Source of the DNA: Nephromyces sp. MM_2019
Lineage: Eukaryota; Apicomplexa; Aconoidasida; Nephromycida
Reading direction: 5' to 3'
NCBI GenBank assembly: GCA_015657535.1
Contig: JADHZB010000710.1
Span: forward strand, 1 to 13,783
DNA: 13,783 bases
This document shows positions 1 to 8,157 of the stretch, one piece after another. The translations under genes were made by a program, and so were the position numbers. The notes below the pieces were generated by a model. The model was given only the letters and a program-made list of their open reading frames with translations, did no database searches and had not been told where the DNA came from. Position 1 is the stretch's first letter; each line of letters begins with the position of its first letter.

Positions 1-337
1 GTCGTGTGGTTAGCGGGAGGTATGGGGTGTGTTTTGGGATGTATTGTGTGTTGGGGTGTATTGTATGTGGGAATGTGTGGATAGATGTATGTGTTTGGCA
101 GTATTTTGTGTGGCAGTATTTTGTATGGTTCTATTGTGTGTGAGGGTGTGCTGTTCCATGTGTCCATCTTATTCCTTTGTGTGGATGTTTGGGTATGTTT
201 TCGTGTGTTACTTCATTGTGTGAATATTAAACTTTTTTGCAGTTAATATGTGTGTGTCGCTCTATTTGACTCCATTGATGTACGTAGGTACCCGCTTGGT
301 TATAAATTTTTGAGATCGCGTGTGTATGTGAGCCTCT
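1..337. repeat. TG-rich degenerate simple-sequence DNA
   Basis: This stretch is dominated on the plus strand by G and T, with short GTGTG, TGTATG and GGTGTG words. A 15-bp direct repeat (TGGCAGTATTTTGTG, then TGGCAGTATTTTGTA) lies at about 96-125. The reading frames here translate to Cys/Val/Met-rich peptides that simply follow the TG composition, so I do not call a gene. It could be intergenic DNA or intron of a gene lying upstream of the window. Confidence 0.6.
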
Positions 338-797
338 TTATTCACTTTTGACCTTTCGTAGATTCTCCTCTTCCGTTATTTTAATAGGAAAATTATACTC
401 TTCAGAGGTGCTTATATAGCCCAAGAAGATGGTCCTCGCCGTCACCGGGTTCGAGATATTTCCCTGTATCACCGGAAGAATACAAAATTTGCACCAACCG
501 AAGCCTCCTAACCCATCTCCACTCTCATCTTCATCTTCATTTTTACCTTCAGCTTCATCTTCACCTTCATCATCCACTCCACTACCCTTATCAACTTCAC
601 CATCCACCGCCCTCCCCCAATTTACCGTCCACCCAACGTCAACCCCCCACTGCTCATCAACTCCTCCTTGCACCCCCATCCCCCCATCCACCCCCCCCCC
701 TTCATGTCATTTCCGCAGCCTCTCGCTGCAAAAAACAGAGAATCGTTACTTTGAGGATTCTCTTAAAAGCCGTGATTTTCATGAATTAGATGATTAA
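338..797. other. G-poor block open on both strands, possible exon
   Basis: From about 517 to 716 the plus strand is almost free of G, with CATCTTCATC-like and ACCC repeats, in sharp contrast to the TG-rich DNA on both sides. A plus-strand ORF (429-797, 122 codons, Ser/Pro/Thr-rich centre) and a minus-strand ORF (691-338, 117 codons) overlap. The minus one has an acidic Glu/Asp/Gly tract followed by about 50 residues of normal composition, and its stop overlaps an AATAAA-type hexamer. A third plus-strand reading follows a possible TTTCGTAG acceptor at about 354-361 and ends at TAA 509-511. None of the three resembles a family I recognise. At most one can be real, and I cannot decide which. Confidence 0.25.
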
Positions 798-1370
798 TTT
801 GGGGTTAAACTCCTTGAAATTTGCATATCTTCGTGTGTTTATTTCAATAATAGGTAGGTGCGAATAGCGAGCGATTTCTCTGCATGCGCAACCAAGAAGA
901 TGAAGTAGAAGATTAATTTCACTAGTGAAACGTTTGACTGGAAGAAAAAGCTTCAGTTTTGTGTGTTAATTCGCTTATTTTAGAACTTTTTGAGGAAGAA
1001 GGTAAAAATTCTTTCAGTAAAGTTTTAGGTGTACGTACACTCAAGATGATTATTGTTTTTTGTCTGAAATTTCATGCGTGATTTCAGCAAGGTTATTACT
1101 GGTTGTTTATAGCACACAGTGACATAGATACTGTAGGTAGGAAACTATATATCTGTGACGGAGAAGAGGCTGCTCTATAGCAGTTTGGTTCTCATGTGTG
1201 TGTAGTGGTGATTAGGGTCTATATTGTTTGGCAGCTTCATGCTCATGTGTGTGGTGCTGCTTAGAATCTATAGAGAAGTCATACTACCTGTAGTGTGTGT
1301 GCTGCTATCGTTTGATGGGTAAAGTATCTGCGTGGAGATTCAACAAATTAATGTCGCCTTGTGCGTATGC
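798..1370. other. AT-rich non-coding stretch
   Basis: I see no coding frame here. The composition is more AT-rich than the flanks and carries only scattered TGTG words. The one notable element is a perfect copy of the palindrome GTGTACGTACAC at 1029-1040, followed by TCAAG, which matches the extended consensus seen elsewhere in the window. Confidence 0.55.
1029..1040. promoter_or_regulatory. Palindrome GTGTACGTACAC, copy 1
   Basis: This is a perfect 12-bp inverted repeat made of two GTGTAC half-sites, and its right flank TCAAG matches the longer consensus. It is one of six perfect copies in the window. The regulatory label is an inference: paired GTAC-centred half-sites could bind a dimeric factor, and ApiAP2 proteins with GTAC-type motifs are known in apicomplexans. 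Confidence 0.4.
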
Positions 1371-1394
1371 GTGTGTGTGTGTGTGTGTGTGTGT
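1371..1394 (+). repeat. (GT)12 microsatellite
   Basis: Twelve uninterrupted GT units, preceded by GTGCGTATGC and followed by GGCG. Confidence 0.95.
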
Positions 1395-1749
1395 GGCGTA
1401 TTTATACGTGATACTCTGTGATACGTGTTTCTAGGATTCTTGATGCGATTACGTGTATGTGTGCGAATTTCTAGTTTTTTTCTGGGGTTTGTTACTTCAT
1501 TTACTTGCGTTTTTTAGGATTTGAGTGGCGTGTGTGTGCGAATAAGGCGTAAGCTGTTTATGCGTTGAGTTGAAGTTTTTCAGTTTCTGTACTATGTGCG
1601 GGATAGGCTTAACCGACCAAGTTATTTATCTTCCATGTAGTGAGTCTCACTGTGTATATTTTCTATCAGCTTGCTCTCTCTCTGTTTGTGTGTGTGCGAT
1701 GATTGTTACCAACTATTTTGCCCCTGTTCTTTAACTTCTCACTGATTTT

Positions 1750-1754
<5 letters not shown>
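1395..1754. other. Non-coding stretch without recognised genes
   Basis: Mixed T-rich sequence with scattered TGTGTG words and a short CTCTCTCTCTG run near 1675. I see no frame, RNA gene or regulatory element that I can support. Confidence 0.5.

Positions 1755-1782
<28 letters not shown>
1755..1782 (+). repeat. (GT)14 microsatellite
   Basis: Fourteen uninterrupted GT units, ending in GTGCAC. Both strands read through it as open frames (Val-Cys or His-Thr), which is a property of the repeat and not evidence of a gene. Confidence 0.95.
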
Positions 1783-1783
<1 letters not shown>

Positions 1784-2384
1784 CACAAGCTTTGCGTATG
1801 TTTCTTCTATAACTTGTTTTAGTACTATTGCAAAGATGGATGCAAACTCTGGTTTGTTTATTATTACGTACATTCTGCACCTTGTATCATGTGTTGCGAC
1901 TTTTGATGCATGTGTGTGTGTTTGTGCGTGCTCGAGACTCATGATGTTAAGGCTTAGACTTAAGAGTCTGGGTGACTCTTTGTTTAGTAGTTATCAAAGA
2001 AATAATTCTCCGTTGATGTTAAGTAGTTCATGGTTATGAGTAAATGTGCAACTTAGTGATACACAGTGTGTGCGTCTGTGTGTGTGAGTATGCTTATGCG
2101 AATATGCTTAGGCTTATTTGAGTGTTTGAGCGAGTGTGCTTAGGCGCTTCTGTATATGTTTCCGGTGATGTGTGTGTTGTACATTTATTATGTGAATGTA
2201 TGATTTTGCGTGTGTGTTTGGTCGGTTTAGTGTGTATTTATCAACTTCATTATATTGCTGTGTGTAGATATGTGTGTGTGGCGTTATGCCTGTGTGTAAG
2301 TTCTTTTTTTCTGTATCGATTCTCCCGATTGAAGTCGGTGAGAATGAGTAAAAGCTGTTTTTTAGGATGTCTTAATCAGTTATA
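1783..2384. other. TG-rich spacer with diverged GCTTA repeat family
   Basis: No gene is recognisable. From about 2085 to 2150 there are diverged versions of the words found in the later 108-bp repeat (GTATGCTTATGCG, GAGTGTTTGAGCGAGTGTGCTTAGGCGCTTCTG reduced here to its key words GAGTG, GAGCGAGTGTGCTTA and GCTTCTG). This suggests the array at 2423-2607 expanded from, or decayed into, this neighbourhood. Confidence 0.45.
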
Positions 2385-2386
2385 TG

Positions 2387-2422
<36 letters not shown>
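2385..2422 (+). repeat. Compound (TA)n(TG)n microsatellite
   Basis: A short alternating TA run (TATATATATA) passes directly into twelve TG units. It forms the left boundary of the composite repeat array that follows. Confidence 0.9.
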
Positions 2423-2429
<7 letters not shown>

Positions 2430-2607
2430 ATATGAGTGAGTGTGCTTATGCTTCTGCTTATGCTGATGTGTGTGTGTGTGTGTGTGCTTATGCTTCTGCT
2501 TATGCTGATGTGTGTGTGTGTGTGTGTGTGTTTGCTTATATGAGTGAGTGTGCTTATGCTTCTGCTTATGCTGATGTGTGTGTGTGTGTGTGTGTTTGTG
2601 TGTGTGC
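2423..2607 (+). repeat. 108-bp composite tandem repeat (GCTTAT words plus TG tracts)
   Basis: A 44-bp block beginning TTTGCTTATATGAGTGAGTG and ending CTTATGCTGA occurs at 2423-2466 and identically at 2531-2574, a period of 108 bp. Between them a shortened block, CTTATGCTTCTGCTTATGCTGA without its first part, lies at about 2488-2509. Each block is followed by a (TG)10-12 tract. Every frame stays open on both strands and encodes Ala-Tyr/Val-Cys or His-Thr/Lys-His repeats. I treat those ORFs as artefacts. Confidence 0.9.
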
Positions 2608-2819
2608 AATTCTTCATCATTAGTTTGCAAAGATGCTCTATAATGATGTGTGCGTGCATACACGATATGATCGAAACATAGGTTATGCGCAGGTGCAAGC
2701 CTTGGCTTAGTTTTTTGCGGAAGGCGATGCATTGACTAAACTGATGTTTTCGTTAGAAGGGAGTAAGGCCTTAGTAGAGCTTGCAGTTGTCAGAAGCTTT
2801 GATTGTAGTGCACTTTTAG
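2608..2819. other. Non-coding stretch
   Basis: This is relatively complex sequence between two repeat fields. No frame longer than the surrounding background and no RNA gene was recognised. Confidence 0.45.
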
Positions 2820-3123
2820 TATGTGTGTGTGACTTTGTCTGTGTGAGGGCTTAGATTTAACGTGGTGTGAGTTTGTGTGTGTGTAGGTGTGATTTTGTGC
2901 TTATGGGAACTTGGATTTTACATTGTTTGTGCTTGCCTTCTGGTGTAACTTTGTGTGTAGATTTAAATTTGTGTGCGTGTGTGTATAAATTTGAACTTGT
3001 GTACATGTGTGGAGATGTTACTTTGTTTGTATGAGAATTTAGGCTTAACACTCTGTGTGTGTGTGTGTTATTGTGTGTGTGTGTTATTGTGTGTGTGTGT
3101 GTGTGTGTTATTGTGTGTGTGTT

Positions 3124-3160
<37 letters not shown>

Positions 3161-3235
3161 GCAACTTTGTTTGTGTAGGTAGATGCAACTCTGCGTGTGT
3201 GTAGGTACAGCTTTAACTGTGTGTAGATAAAGCAT
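2820..3235 (+). repeat. Degenerate TG minisatellite with (TG)nTTAT array
   Basis: A loose family of roughly 25-50 bp units recurs here, built around words such as AACTTTGTGTGTAG, GATGCAACTTTGTTTGTG and GGCTTAGATTTAA. At about 3055-3157 it turns into TG tracts of varying length, each closed by TTAT: four TTAT interruptions and then a final run of about 15 TG units. I see no coding signal. Confidence 0.75.
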
Positions 3236-3670
3236 TTTGTGTATTTGGAGAGTTTGAATATGACTTAGCCTACCTGTGTGAACTTATGTTTGCAGATGCT
3301 CCTTGAAGTGTGCCTATAGCTACTATGTTTCATTTCTTAAGTGTATTATACTATGAAGAGGATGTAGAACATTTTTTTTTATTCATGCATACAAAGCATC
3401 AAGATATGTAGGTGTAAGTACACAAACACACATAGTTCTTCTTCATTTTTTTTTGTATAGAAATTTCTGGTATGAAATGTCTAACTTTGGAGTTTAAATG
3501 CTTGTGTATGCACACGATATACAGTGAGTTTGCATGGAGTGTATGTACATCCGCTACATTTTGTGTGCGTAAGAATGCATGGCAAATCATGCCATTTTTC
3601 TAAGCTTCTACTGTGTGTGCGAATGACAGCATCAGGACCCTGCTGAATAGCACTTCTCAATGCATTAGCA
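3236..3670. other. Non-coding stretch
   Basis: T-rich sequence with several short A or T runs (for example TTTTTTTT near 3372 and 3448). The longest frames are about 60 codons and show no recognisable domain. Nothing else is seen. Confidence 0.5.
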
Positions 3671-3680
3671 CAACTGTTGA

Positions 3681-3692
3681 GTGTACGTACAC
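3681..3692. promoter_or_regulatory. Palindrome GTGTACGTACAC, copy 2
   Basis: A perfect copy extended by A and T to a 14-bp palindrome, with GTTGA on the left. It lies about 745 bp upstream of the kinase ATG. Function is inferred only from conservation and symmetry. Confidence 0.4.
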
Positions 3693-3761
3693 TACTTGTG
3701 TATGTGTGTGGTTTTTGAGCAGAACTTCTCTCATGAACTTAGTTACATCAGCAACTATTGA

Positions 3762-3773
3762 GTGTACGTACAC
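3762..3773. promoter_or_regulatory. Palindrome GTGTACGTACAC, copy 3
   Basis: A perfect copy, again extended by A and T to 14 bp, with ATTGA on the left. It sits in the second unit of the 81/82-bp array and is followed by a (GT)n tract at 3777-3796. Confidence 0.4.
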
Positions 3774-3900
3774 TGCGTGTGTGTGTGTGTGTGTGTAATT
3801 TGTTTGCTTTTTTGATAAGGTTCATTGCATCAACAACTGTTGAGAATACATACACTGCGTGTGTATGTATGTGTGCATTTTTTCGCGTTTTTTCAAACTT

Positions 3901-4177
3901 TTTCCTATTTGCTAGATAAACAAAATTCCTGGAGCTACGAGTTATCTCTTCATCTTTCTAATATGTTAACTTCATGTTTCTTTTGAATTATTAGGCTAAT
4001 CTTGCTCATCTTTTTATTTCATATTTATATATATATAATCTCTTGGTATGTGTACGTGTGTGGTTAGGGGCTCTGCGATTTTTAAGAACAAAATTTTTGT
4101 GGACATGAGTCTTGAGGTTGTGTGTGTTGCTTTCTAACTGTGTGTGTGATTGCTTTCAATTATCTATTTCCTTTTAA
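3901..4177. other. AT-rich intergenic DNA upstream of the kinase gene
   Basis: AT-rich sequence including TATTTATATATATATAAT near 4023-4040. No coding frame is seen. It may belong to the promoter region of the downstream gene, but no defined element can be named. Confidence 0.4.
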
Positions 4178-4436
4178 GTGTATATCTTATCTTTCAAATC
4201 TCTCTATTTCCTCTCGCCTGGGTGTGTTCCTTCGCAGCTTTCACTTTCATCTCTGCTCTCTATAATCTCTCACATCTCTTTGTGTTCGACCTCAACTCTC
4301 TTTCCTCACAGCTCTCTCTATAAACCCCTGTCACCTGTGTGTGTGTTTATATCTGTGTTCCCTCTCAACTCTATCACTCTTCCACGAAGCCCTTTTCTGG
4401 AGCTGCTGCCCACATTGAAGCTTTTTATGCAGTGAA
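4178..4436 (+). promoter_or_regulatory. Pyrimidine-rich leader of the kinase gene
   Basis: About 250 bp of C/T-rich sequence (many CTCTC and TTCCTC words) lie directly before the start codon. A TATAAA-like hexamer is present at 4319-4324, about 113 bp before the ATG. An 85-codon ORF (4178-4435) runs through it, but its Ser/Leu/Pro-rich translation mirrors the composition, so I regard it as 5' leader or core promoter. A stop at 4416-4418 lies in frame with the kinase ORF, which makes the ATG at 4437 the first in-frame start unless an upstream exon exists. Confidence 0.4.
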
Positions 4437-7400
4437 ATGTGTGTGTTTCGGTCGATTTTTCGCACACGTTATGCAGCGAAGATCTCGCCTTCACTGCAGC
4501 TGATGAAGACCACTAGTTGCAGTGTGTTCAGCGAGCATGCGATACGTAAGTGTGTGCGTGGGGAGCGTCTGTTTCCCTGCTTTGCGGTGCCATCCCTTTT
4601 CAGGCGCTTCCAAGCTCTTTGCTGTGAAGATAAGGGCTTCAGGATTCCGCGCACACGAGTGAAAGGAGGGATTTCTTCCTCATCATGGAGGGCTCATCTT
4701 CAAGAAGCTCACTCGGCGAGAAACGCTTCCTTTTGTGGCTCTCAGCAGCACATATTTTGCTCATCCTCTTACTTCTACTTGAATCCTCAAACGTCTGCGA
4801 AAGCAAAGGAAGGTGGGAATTTTTTGTGGGATTTCAAGAGGCTGGACTCTTTTCACACACATAAGGATGGTGATTTGCATACTGTGCCCCGAGGTGGGCA
4901 GCTTTATAGGGCGTTTTCATCTCACACACAGGAGGATGGTGGTGTGAATGTGACTAGGTTCACAACAAGACTGCTTTTTCCCACACTCTCCACAACAAGA
5001 CAACCCCCCACTTCCCCACACATCACCCTCCCCTACACCACCACCCCCCCCAATAGAGTTCGCCCCTTCTCCACTCTTCAACGCCTAATCACTCCCGTCT
5101 CCTGCTTCTTTGAGGGGGGAGAAGCTCCCCCTCAAAGTGATTCCTCCAGCAGATCTCCTCCATACTCCCCAGCACTTCACCCCCACAACCCATCCTCCAG
5201 CACTAAAGTAAGCAACTGCCGTTCAAATCTCAGCACGCATCTCAGCTGGATATCAAACAAGGATATCTATGAATCTCTGCTTGAAGATGCAGATAAGCTT
5301 CCCTCCCCTATTAAGTTTCATAGACTAGTGAATCTTCCAGACTCTCTAGAGCGTCTCTCTAACTCAGTACCTTTCCTAGCATCAGAGCTGCGTGTGCGAT
5401 TTGCTGGGCAGATCAAATGCTTGCTTAAGCTTGAGCATGCCATCTTCAATCGGTCGCAGAGCGACACACACACGTCTAATCAGTTGGAGCAGCAGCAGCT
5501 ACTGAAGACGAATAATGTGCTGTGTGTGGATCTCGAGGCACTTGAAAGGGAAGGAAAGCCTAAAAAAGTGTGTGTAGAATGTACGAAACAGCCAGTAGTT
5601 CAAGACAGCGGTAGCTCAGTGGGTAGGAGTGATGAGATCTTCGTTAAAGATGGAGCTTCCAGAACGGCTGAAGAAGCTATAGCAGGTGCAGATTGGGAAC
5701 ACACAGGTTGGGAGCAGTGGAGTTGTGCACACACAGGCTGTGTATACACGGGTTGCACGCACACAGATTATGCAGACATGCTTTGTGCAGATGCAGGTTA
5801 TTCATGCACCATTCCTGCACACATCAATCCTGCCCGCTCCAATGCAACACCCACTCCTGTCACCCGCTCCCCCCAAGCCCCAAGGTCGCACACTGAATGC
5901 CCCCCTGTCTCTCACATACACCCGCCTGACTACGCGCCTGACAGCACACACACGGATTACGCTTCTCTGAACTGTAAAGGCTTACAGCATCTAGCCAAGT
6001 CTTTGAAGATCATCATACACATCTATCAGGTGCTCTACGAGCACAGGAAGAGTAGCTTGGAGTTATTTGCTCTGGAGATGCCTAATGTGCAGGGTCAGTT
6101 GTGGCCCTTGATTCCTCTCGTAGTGACTGGTGTGCGTCTCTCGATGAGAGATGCTCTGGTGAGGTGTGCGAATCAAGTGAAGGCCGAGGTTGGAGATGTA
6201 TATACACCTCCAGGGCGCCGAGATTCTGATGTATTTGCTGCTGATTTTGCCTTGGAAGAAGCTCAGTTTTCGGAGACGTTTGGTGAAGACGGGAGGATAC
6301 CCTTATCTGATGCCTTGTTGCCTTCGTCATCTCTCGTCTCTCCTTCTCCTCCTTCTTCTTTAATGTGTTGCTCTTGTCTGTCTTGTTCTTCTCCTAGCCC
6401 TTTCGCTGTAGCATCAAACAGGCCTTTACAGAGCAATTTCCGGTCTTCGAAGCATATCGCTGCCTCCTTAGAGCTTGCTCAGCTCTCTAAGTCGCCACTA
6501 GCTGTCATAAACCGTGTGTGTGCAAGAACTCATAACGATGGAGTCGTGCAGAAGCTGGGAACCACACTCTCAAGCCGTCTCTTTGTAGCAGGTGGATCCC
6601 CAGGGGAGGATGTACGTATGTACACCCCATCTAAAACGAGTCCAGAGGAAGGAGGGTCTTCTCAGAACACACACAACAGCACCCCTGCGAGAAGAGCGGG
6701 CTTCTTCTCAGCTGGTGGTGATGGGGGGAGTCGTAGGATCAATCCAGCCTCCAGATTGCAGGCCACACACACACCAGAGCTTGAGGCCTTCTTGGAGGAT
6801 CCCTCCATCTCAGAAGTGCTTAGCTGCACACGCCCAGGATGTGGTCGGGTGTCACTAAGTGAGGGGCAGGTGGCCTTGGACCCCTCTGGACACCGTCAAC
6901 TTCGAGTTCCCAATTCTTCTGATGGGAGGCCACACACATACGTGCGTAGGGAAGAAAGCAAAAGCTACTACTCTCACCGTCATCCGCGCAGGTGTGTGCA
7001 ATCAGCTGTGGAGTCAAAAAGAGCTCCCTCCAATGCTGGAGCATCCCCAGCACACACACTCTCGGAGAACTTCAGAAGATCCTCTAAGCGAGAAACAAGT
7101 GGTGAAGAGCTCCTTGCTTTGCGTGACACACAGAAGGAGATTTTCAATGCTTCAAAGAGCAACGCCTATGAACTTGTGGAGGGCTGTGAATCTTCAGAAA
7201 AATCTGCTGTATATACAGCTGATAACGGGTGGGTTGAAGACGTGAATAGGCTGGTTGATGAGTTCTTGTTGAGGCATGTAGCTTGTAGTGTGCTGCTCAA
7301 GCAGTTCTCTGAGATATACAGTCGTTTAATAGACGCCAGAATGGCGAAGAAAAGAATGGAGTTTATGCACCATCTCTATACTAGACGAGAAACCGCTTCG

Positions 7401-8157
7401 TATCCTAATACTACCTTTAGCCGAGAGCTTATGCAGGCTCAATTACATCTTCACCAGCGTTTGAGGAGGGGATATGCTTGCTTGGCAGCTGGTCAGGCTG
7501 GTTCTGGGGCGGGGGGGTGTCTTACCCTCTCCACTTCGTGCGAAGGTATTGAGTTTGGGGGGCTTCACTTGAAGGCAGGGTTAGCTCTGGAAGGGGCAGC
7601 ACACGGTACTCTCTATGAAGAGCACACTGGCGATATGCTGGTGCATGTGCCTACAGCTCTTAAGTCAGTAGAAAAGGAGGTGGAGAGTAGGTTATCCGGT
7701 GCTTCACACTTGCTTGGTAGGGAAGTAGCTCTTTCCTCATATTCATACACGCCAGAGAAGCGGATGGATGTCAGTGACACACACACAGCTTGCCCCTGGT
7801 TCCCAATCGAAAAAGCAGAACTTAAGAAGACTCTGAGTCGAGCGTCACAGCAGCCTTCACTCCTTGGCTTGCGTGTGTGTGGTAGCGAGCTGAAGAGTGT
7901 GCAGAAATGCGTGTTTGAGGGGAATCAAGAGTCAGGAGGATTGCTTTCTAGCCTCTCTTCTTCTGTTCGAAGCTTAGCAGGGACGCGCACACATAGCTTG
8001 CCTCGGGAGCTTGCTCGAAGGTGGAATTGTTCGCCTTCTTTTCATGGCTTCGATTCGTCTTCACGTAGTGTTCTTGGCACTCTCTATGCCAACCCTCTCG
8101 CGTGTGCGAGACGCAGCAGATTGAGCTCAATGAATGGCTCAGCTTATGCCAGCTATG
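4437..8157 (+). CDS. Kinase exon 1: presequence and split helical domain
   Basis: The ORF is open from ATG 4437 to a stop at 8304, but the conserved protein continues in another frame after about 8157. Residues 1-24 carry five basic and no acidic residues. A helical-domain start (Trp271 to about 345) contains SELRVRFAGQI (Glu317 on), matching the ELPVRLA region of PDKs. A Ser/His/Cys-rich insertion follows, including a 5-residue repeat at 420-459. Then LQHLAKSLKIIIHIYQVL (from 516) and DALVRCANQVKAE (from 572) match the middle helices, and LVDEFLLRHVACSVLLKQ (from 939) matches the helix preceding the ATPase domain. The insertions use the same frame and contain many (CA)n-encoded His-Thr pairs. 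In-frame introns inside the insertions cannot be excluded. GT donors at 8065, 8158, 8173 and 8182 would all give the phase needed by exon 2; I chose 8158. Confidence 0.75.

Larger units (their letters stand above)
3671..3900 (+). repeat. 81/82-bp tandem repeat carrying the GTAC palindrome
   Basis: Three successive units begin with CAACTGTTGAG or CAACTATTGAG at 3671, 3752 and 3834, spacings of 81 and 82 bp. In units 1 and 2 the start runs directly into a perfect GTGTACGTACAC. In unit 3 the palindrome has decayed to GAATACATACAC. Each palindrome is followed by a TG-rich tract, and units 2 and 3 are preceded by similar CATCA words. The array ends about 540 bp upstream of the kinase start codon. 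Confidence 0.75.

Noticed and set aside
445..465. CGGGTTCGAGATATTTCCC resembling a tRNA T-arm (box B)
   Set aside because: No box A or D-arm lies upstream and the stem is imperfect.
2372..2732. Minus-strand ORFs with long His-Thr/Lys repeats
   Set aside because: They are translations of TG microsatellites that stay open in every frame on both strands; there is no start, splice or domain evidence.
4178..4435. 85-codon ORF just upstream of the kinase start
   Set aside because: Its Ser/Leu/Pro composition follows the C/T-rich leader and it shows no domain; it is better explained as 5' untranslated or promoter sequence.
5612..5650. TAGCTCAGTGG, a perfect match to a tRNA box A, with a following ATCTTCGTTAAAGAT stem resembling an anticodon arm
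   Set aside because: No box B (GGTTCRANTCC) follows at the right distance, no acceptor stem can be formed, and the stretch is in frame inside the kinase exon.
6859..7245. 128-codon plus-strand ORF inside kinase exon 1, and other overlapping frames at 5686-5970 and 6592-6858
   Set aside because: They are shadows of the 1289-codon frame, with no independent motif or signal.
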